A stretch of 64,000 nt of DNA from Halopseudomonas maritima (GTDB lineage: Bacteria > Pseudomonadota > Gammaproteobacteria > Pseudomonadales > Pseudomonadaceae): contig NZ_CP079801.1 in assembly GCF_021545785.1 (NCBI RefSeq), positions 3,220,001 to 3,284,000 on the forward strand, read 5' to 3'. Position numbers and translations under genes: made by a program. Below the pieces are notes generated by a model. The model saw only the letters and a program-made list of their open reading frames with translations. It did not search any database and was not told the DNA's origin. This document shows, one piece after another, positions 59,772 to 64,000 of this stretch; position 1 is the first letter of the stretch, and every line of letters starts with the position of its first letter.

Positions 59772-61031
59772 ATGCGTTGGGTCGTTGCACTACTTCTGAT
59801 GATAGGGGCCGGTCCCTCTTTTGCTGTCGATTACTATTGGGGCATCGCATATCGCGGCAGCTATTCGGGCGCATCTCCCCAAGCCGCCTGTTCTGCCATG
59901 ACCTCGGCCAAGACTAGCTCGACTGAAATTTGGACTGTTGACCAAGTTTTCATGGTCTCGCCCACGCATTACAAGTGCTATGCCAAGGTGGTTAATCCGA
60001 ACTACCCAAATCAGCCTTCCATTTCCAAGCAGGACGCTTATCGGTACGGCGACAACTGCCCCATTGGCACGACTGAAGATGCCGCTACTGGTCTTTGTGA
60101 GGTCGATTGCTCTGACACTGTTGGCGAGTCCTTGTTTGTTCGTGGCGATAACGCCGTTGTTATTAATAGCAATGGCACCAATTACGTTGCCTCTCAGGCG
60201 CCTGAGTCGATCTGCTCCCTCAACTGCAGCTACGCGCCTACCTCTAGTTTTTCTGCCAGCTGTTATCTCGTAGCGGGCTCCACTACTTCCGGTTATTGCA
60301 ACTACATCGTCGAGGGCACAGGTGATACCTGCAGCGGCTCGAACCTCGTTGCCGGCGATACCTCTGGCGACCCTCTTAACCCTGTTGATCCAGGTGATGG
60401 CAGTGAGCCGGAAGAACCTGATCCCTGTCATGGTGTGCCTGGCTACGAGTGGGACGGCTCCACCTGCGTCAAAACTGACGGCGAAGGCGGTGGTGATGGT
60501 TCGGGTGATGGTGGTGACGGCTCCGGTGATGGTGACGGCGATGGATCGGGCGACGGCGATGGCGGTGACGGCTCGGGTGACGGCGGGTCGGGTGACGGCG
60601 GGTCGGGTGGCGATGGCGATGGCGGTGGCTCGGGTGATGGCGACGGTGACGGTTCAGGCGGCGGCGGTGGCGGGTCGGGCGATGGTGGCTGCACTGGTGA
60701 GGATTGCGGCGAAGGTGAGGGCGGCGGTCTCAACCGTCCCGAGAAAGGCAACTTCGAAGAAGCCATAGCTGAATACGAGCAAAAGATCACCGACACGCTT
60801 GCCGAGATCAAAGACCAGTCCGGCCAGTTCGGGTCGCTGATCGAGCAAAAGATGACTATCCCGCTGAATTCCGGTAACGCCGTTTTGCCCTGCTTTGAAG
60901 CTGAGGTAGTAGGCCGCACGGTCGGCTTCTGCCTGTCTGATAACGCTGATCAGCTCGCCATCCTGCGCAACATCCTGCTGTTTCTCGCAACCGTGATCGC
61001 CCTGTTCATCATCTTCCGGGAGGACAAGTAA
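59772..61031 (+). CDS. Adsorption protein, pIII/CoaA-like
   Basis: 419 residues. A signal peptide (MRWVVALLLMIGAGPSFA) leads to a Cys-rich N-terminal domain (about 20-230), then a very long Gly/Asp/Ser linker (about 240-318), a short C-domain and a C-terminal membrane anchor (about 393-415, NILLFLATVIALFII). This is the pIII plan: receptor-binding heads, flexible linker, anchor to the virion tip. Start 59772 is chosen for GAGGGTG upstream and the signal peptide. Shares a base with the next start. Confidence 0.88.
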   Translation: MRWVVALLLMIGAGPSFAVDYYWGIAYRGSYSGASPQAACSAMTSAKTSSTEIWTVDQVFMVSPTHYKCYAKVVNPNYPNQPSISKQDAYRYGDNCPIGTTEDAATGLCEVDCSDTVGESLFVRGDNAVVINSNGTNYVASQAPESICSLNCSYAPTSSFSASCYLVAGSTTSGYCNYIVEGTGDTCSGSNLVAGDTSGDPLNPVDPGDGSEPEEPDPCHGVPGYEWDGSTCVKTDGEGGGDGSGDGGDGSGDGDGDGSGDGDGGDGSGDGGSGDGGSGGDGDGGGSGDGDGDGSGGGGGGSGDGGCTGEDCGEGEGGGLNRPEKGNFEEAIAEYEQKITDTLAEIKDQSGQFGSLIEQKMTIPLNSGNAVLPCFEAEVVGRTVGFCLSDNADQLAILRNILLFLATVIALFIIFREDK

Positions 61032-61381
61032 TGGATATCCCGTTTATCGGTGACATTCTCGAGTTTTTTCAGGCTGTCTGGGACTGGATCTATTCAGGCA
61101 TCTACGACTTTGTGAAAGAGGCCTTTGTACTCGCCACCAAGGTCGCCATCTATAGCTATTACCAAGCCCTGCTATTCGCCCTGCAGGTGGCTTATCAGAC
61201 TTTTCACGAACTGGTGAGCGAGATCGGCATCAGCGACAAGGTGCAGCAGTACTACAACATGTTGGACGCTGACGTTCGCTCGGTGCTTGCGTTCTTCGGC
61301 ATACCTGATGCGCTGATGATTATCTTCTCGGCCATCGGCACCCGCTGGACCCTCAAGTTCGTACCGTTTGTGGGGCGCTGA
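61031..61381 (+). CDS. Minor virion protein, pVI-like
   Basis: 116 residues with hydrophobic segments at about 10-60 and 85-110 and amphipathic helices. It starts on the last base of the pIII-like stop and ends two bases before zot. Pf PA0725-like proteins have this place and size and help cap the virion end. Confidence 0.78.
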   Translation: MDIPFIGDILEFFQAVWDWIYSGIYDFVKEAFVLATKVAIYSYYQALLFALQVAYQTFHELVSEIGISDKVQQYYNMLDADVRSVLAFFGIPDALMIIFSAIGTRWTLKFVPFVGR

Positions 61382-61383
61382 TC

Positions 61384-62619
61384 ATGGCTATCAAAATCCA
61401 CCATGGCCCTAACGGCTCCTATAAAACCTCCGGCGCTATTCAGGATGACTTGATTCCTGCACTTAAGGCCGGTCGGCACATCATCACCAACATTCGTGGC
61501 CTGACACGTGAGCGGGTGTTTCAGGTGTTTCCTGACCTGCCGTCGAGCGTCGAGATTGAAAACCTCGATCTGGAAAACCTCGACGACTTGGAGAAGATGC
61601 GCACCTTTCCGCAGTGGGCACTGCGGGGCGCGTTCATCATCTTCGATGAAACGCAGCTGATCTTCCTCAAGTCGTGGCGCGAAACCGATCTGCGCAAGTT
61701 CGATTTCCCGGGTGGTCCCCAGGCTGCAAAAGAAGCTGACCGGCCCATCAACTGGCTGGATGGCTGGACCCGTCACCGGCACTGGAACTGGGACATCATC
61801 CTCACCACGCCCAACATCGGCTACATCCGCGAAGACATTCGCTTGACCGCCGAGAAAGCCTACCTGCATTCGAATTTGGCCGTGATTGGCATCAAGGGCC
61901 GTTACAAGGAATCGCAGCACTCGGCCACCGAGAACAAGCCCGCCATGAAAGGCTCCATGGTCGCCGTTAAGAAGATCAACAAGAGGACTTTTCAGCTCTA
62001 TGACTCAACAGCAACCGGTACCGTCTCCGACACCATCGCGGGCAAGAGCATTTTTCGAGACCCTAAAGTACTTTTTCTACTCGGTCTTCCGGCCCTTTTT
62101 GTTGGGAATTTTCTACTTGGTGGTGGATTCAGCTTCAACCAGCCTAATGATGATCCTGCGCCTGCTGCGCAGCCTGTGGCGGGTGCTGTGGCCGGTCATC
62201 CGGGTAGTAATTCAATACCTGTTAATCCGCCTCGTAACGATGGTTATTTTTCTCTACCTGGGCAGCAAGGTGATCGGCTGGCTGCTGTGACCCATCCCTT
62301 CCAAAACCATGTAATCCAGATTCGTGGGTCATTGCTTGGCGACAAAGACGCCTTTCGGCTCTACCTGTTCGATGTGATCGCCCCCGGTGGTGAGCGTTTC
62401 CAGCTTAACAGCCGCCAGCTTCGACAGAGTGGCTACTCCCTTTCCGAGACGGCTGATTGTTCGGTGCGGCTGACTTTCGCAGGCGCATCCTTCTACGCCG
62501 TATGCGCCGGGGCTGCGGAGCGCGCCGCCGAGCGGCTCGTCTCGGAGCGTAGCGGCGCGCCCAGCAGCGAACCCGCGCGCCCCTATGTCCGCGTCATCGA
62601 GCACAGCGCGCCCCGCTGA
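61384..62619 (+). CDS. Zot-like morphogenesis ATPase, pI family
   Basis: 411 residues. Cytoplasmic N-terminal ATPase with Walker A GPNGSYKT (8-15) and Walker B AFIIFDE (83-89); one membrane segment (about 229-246, VLFLLGLPALFVGNFLLGG); a Pro/Ala/Gly linker; then a periplasmic C-terminal domain. It drives phage extrusion at the inner membrane. A long hydrophobic frame is nested within its linker-coding region (62000-62290). Confidence 0.92.
   Translation: MAIKIHHGPNGSYKTSGAIQDDLIPALKAGRHIITNIRGLTRERVFQVFPDLPSSVEIENLDLENLDDLEKMRTFPQWALRGAFIIFDETQLIFLKSWRETDLRKFDFPGGPQAAKEADRPINWLDGWTRHRHWNWDIILTTPNIGYIREDIRLTAEKAYLHSNLAVIGIKGRYKESQHSATENKPAMKGSMVAVKKINKRTFQLYDSTATGTVSDTIAGKSIFRDPKVLFLLGLPALFVGNFLLGGGFSFNQPNDDPAPAAQPVAGAVAGHPGSNSIPVNPPRNDGYFSLPGQQGDRLAAVTHPFQNHVIQIRGSLLGDKDAFRLYLFDVIAPGGERFQLNSRQLRQSGYSLSETADCSVRLTFAGASFYAVCAGAAERAAERLVSERSGAPSSEPARPYVRVIEHSAPR
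62000..62290 (+). CDS. Possible nested membrane protein overlapping zot (+1 frame)
   Basis: 96 residues fully inside zot. Residues about 18-95 are strongly hydrophobic with regular Arg/Lys (LKYFFYSVFRPFLLGIFYLV, SLMMILRLLRSLWRVLWPVI, LLIRLVTMVIFLYLGSKVIG), enough for three segments. A purine stretch AAGAGGA (61981-61987) lies 12 bases before its ATG, rather far. It overlaps the zot membrane segment and permissive linker. It could be a genuine overlapping gene or a by-product of codon use. Confidence 0.4.
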   Translation: MTQQQPVPSPTPSRARAFFETLKYFFYSVFRPFLLGIFYLVVDSASTSLMMILRLLRSLWRVLWPVIRVVIQYLLIRLVTMVIFLYLGSKVIGWLL

Positions 62620-62685
62620 CGTCCCTGTAACACGTCAGATAAACAGTACTAACAAACCTCAATAACACGCATTGGAGCACAGTTA

Positions 62686-63972
62686 ATGGCCCGGCTAATT
62701 GACCAAAAACGACTGAACAAACAGACAGCTGAGGATGATGTTAAAGGGCGTCTGTTTGTTGATCCTTCCACCTGCAAACTGACTGACCTGTCTGGTGTTC
62801 GGTTGCTTCGCTGTGGTGTGGATACCGTCCGCCAGCTTTACCGGGGCATGATCCGGTTGGGTGTTCTGGCCCTGTTTGAGAAAACCGGCACCATCGTTGA
62901 ATTTGCCGGTCAGCGTTGGCATACCGGACGGGTAGGGCGTGATTCGGGCTACCAGTTCAAGCTGCAGAATGCTGACCTTGGGTTCGTTCTGCTGATCAAA
63001 AACTTCAACGCTAAAGCCGACAGCATCGGTCCACACCTCAAAATCGAAGTGTCGCCCCACACCATCGACACGCTGTCGCCTGATCGGCTGCAAGCCCGTA
63101 TGGACTATTACGCTTCTGAGATTCTGGAGCACGTCGAAGTAAATCAGTGTGCGGTGCATCTGGCTCTGGACCTGCAGGGCTGGCAACCACCAGCCGATCT
63201 GGTGTCCCGCATGCACTGCCGTGCACGCAATCACCGGGACGTATCCGGTATCAACTCCATTGAGTGGGCCACTAAGTCCAGCGTCTACGGTCGCGGGGAA
63301 ACGTCCATGTTCGGCTCGGCCAGTGGCGTCCAGCTCTGTATCTATAACAAGACCGAGCAGGCCAAGGCCACCGACAAGCTGGATTACTGGCAAAGCGTCT
63401 GGCGTCGCAATGATGACCCGTTTGATGATGCCTGCCTGGACAACTACAACCCCGATCAAGACGTGTGGCGTATTGAGCTGCGCTATCACCATTCCGTTAT
63501 CCAGCAATTCGCCAGCGGATCCACTCAAGTCAGCACCGGTCAGCTGATCGACACGCGCACCTTTGAGGCGTTCTGCCCGCATCTGGACGGCCTGTGGCGC
63601 TATGGCCTGCAGCAGTTCAAGCTGCTCACCCGACCGGGCTGCTATGACCCGTTCTGGACCCTGATTCGTGAGGATGTACGTGTAGAACTGCCGGTGGAAT
63701 CCCTGATGGACGACACCGAGTACAAACGCTATTACAAGACGGCTGCTGGCTTCTCTGGCAAGAACGTTGAGCTGTTCGTGGGAAACTTCGTTAGCCTGCT
63801 GGCACGGGAGCGAGTGGGCGCTACTAAAGCGTTTGACCGTCTGAGGGAGTGGGAATGCTGGCCTGTTATTCGCGATCACTACGCTGCAAAGGATATGGGC
63901 GAGCGTGCTATCTATCGCCATATCCGCGACCTGCTTGAAGAACGTCACGTTAGATGGGGCAGGGCGGTCTGA
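62686..63972 (+). CDS. Phage replication initiation protein
   Basis: 428 residues, close to the Pf replication protein (about 430). It is the rolling-circle initiator of Pf-type phages. The N-terminal part has VNQCAVHLALDLQGWQPP and later GSASGVQLCIYNKTEQAKAT, typical of this family; RVGATKAFDRLREWECWPVI lies near the C-terminus. GGAG precedes the ATG. The stop overlaps the integrase start (TGATG). Confidence 0.9.
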   Translation: MARLIDQKRLNKQTAEDDVKGRLFVDPSTCKLTDLSGVRLLRCGVDTVRQLYRGMIRLGVLALFEKTGTIVEFAGQRWHTGRVGRDSGYQFKLQNADLGFVLLIKNFNAKADSIGPHLKIEVSPHTIDTLSPDRLQARMDYYASEILEHVEVNQCAVHLALDLQGWQPPADLVSRMHCRARNHRDVSGINSIEWATKSSVYGRGETSMFGSASGVQLCIYNKTEQAKATDKLDYWQSVWRRNDDPFDDACLDNYNPDQDVWRIELRYHHSVIQQFASGSTQVSTGQLIDTRTFEAFCPHLDGLWRYGLQQFKLLTRPGCYDPFWTLIREDVRVELPVESLMDDTEYKRYYKTAAGFSGKNVELFVGNFVSLLARERVGATKAFDRLREWECWPVIRDHYAAKDMGERAIYRHIRDLLEERHVRWGRAV

Positions 63973-64000
63973 TGGCGATCACTAAGCAACCTGATGGCCG
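63972..64000 (+). CDS. Integrase, first codons only (truncated by window)
   Basis: Only 29 bases are visible, encoding MAITKQPDG. The ATG overlaps the replication gene stop by one base. Pf phages have a tyrosine recombinase exactly here, starting with a similar peptide; identity is inferred from place and these residues. Confidence 0.6.

Larger units (their letters stand above)
55434..64000. mobile_element. Pf-like filamentous (inovirus) prophage, right end beyond window
   Basis: Gene order is the Pf1/Pf4 order: repressor, excisionase, small early genes, ssDNA-binding protein, small membrane protein, major coat protein with terminator, pIII, pVI, Zot/pI, replication protein, integrase. It begins at a tRNA-Gly fragment and ends with the integrase truncated at 64000. 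An AT-rich leftward block (55622-57200) is extra cargo between the attachment site and the repressor. Confidence 0.92.

Noticed and set aside
60443..60919. Pro/Ser-rich minus-strand frame opposite the pIII linker
   Set aside because: It is the complement of the Gly/Asp/Ser repeat and has no independent support.
1..64000. CRISPR arrays or rRNA genes
   Set aside because: No regularly spaced identical repeats and no rRNA-like conserved blocks were seen on reading through.

Overview
The window looks like a GC-rich chromosome segment from Pseudomonas in the broad sense (Pseudomonadaceae), ending inside a Pf-type filamentous prophage. The evidence is gene order remembered from Pseudomonas aeruginosa: gfnR/adhC/fghA-ispF-truD-surE-pcm-nlpD-rpoS, bifA-sodB-argO-argP, olsB-olsA, enoyl-CoA hydratase/ferredoxin reductase/sadC/fumarase with pykA and a universal stress protein, and sbcB-mvaT-purU. 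A divergent relative such as Halopseudomonas is possible, but the sequence alone does not settle genus or species.

Layout. 1-2.4 kb: a two-component system (the regulator is cut by the window edge) divergent from a small exported DUF4168 protein with a near-consensus sigma-54 promoter. 2.5-5.6 kb: glutathione-dependent formaldehyde detoxification. 5.7-11.7 kb: tightly packed housekeeping block (ispF, truD, surE, pcm, a DUF368 lipid-carrier transporter, nlpD, rpoS). 11.9-13.4 kb: lemA with a GIDE-like membrane protein that carries an EF-hand. 13.5-18.1 kb: bifA, sodB, argO, argP. 18.2-25.1 kb: an oxidoreductase, two unknowns, acpH, the ornithine-lipid pair olsB-olsA, a diiron metallo-hydrolase-fold protein and a cardiolipin-synthase-like enzyme. 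25.1-36.3 kb: enoyl-CoA hydratase, ferredoxin reductase, sadC-like cyclase, class I fumarase, DoxX, pykA, then edd-pgl-eda of the Entner-Doudoroff pathway and a universal stress protein. 36.4-42.9 kb: small envelope proteins, a PilZ protein, sbcB, mvaT, purU, a CBS protein and an HD-GYP phosphodiesterase. 42.9-55.4 kb: ahpC-ahpF under a clear OxyR site, moaCDE-moaA, hemN behind an ANR-type box, an unknown membrane/coiled-coil protein, an amino-acid-type chemoreceptor, a ferritin and an AraC/NmrA divergent pair.

55.4-64.0 kb: a Pf-like inovirus prophage beginning at a 3' fragment of tRNA-Gly(CCC). It holds an AT-rich leftward accessory block of unknown genes, a repressor/excisionase switch with a palindromic operator, early small genes, a likely ssDNA-binding protein, major coat protein and its terminator, pIII-like adhesin, pVI-like protein, Zot-like assembly ATPase, replication protein and the first codons of the integrase. 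The most unusual features are the AT-rich cargo block, a long hydrophobic reading frame nested in the zot gene, the LemA/GIDE/EF-hand pair, and a dispersed inverted-repeat element at three sites.

Four c-di-GMP proteins (BifA, SadC-like, PilZ, HD-GYP), rpoS and mvaT make the chromosomal part rich in lifestyle regulators. Functions are assigned by motif and remembered family sequence; no database search was run.
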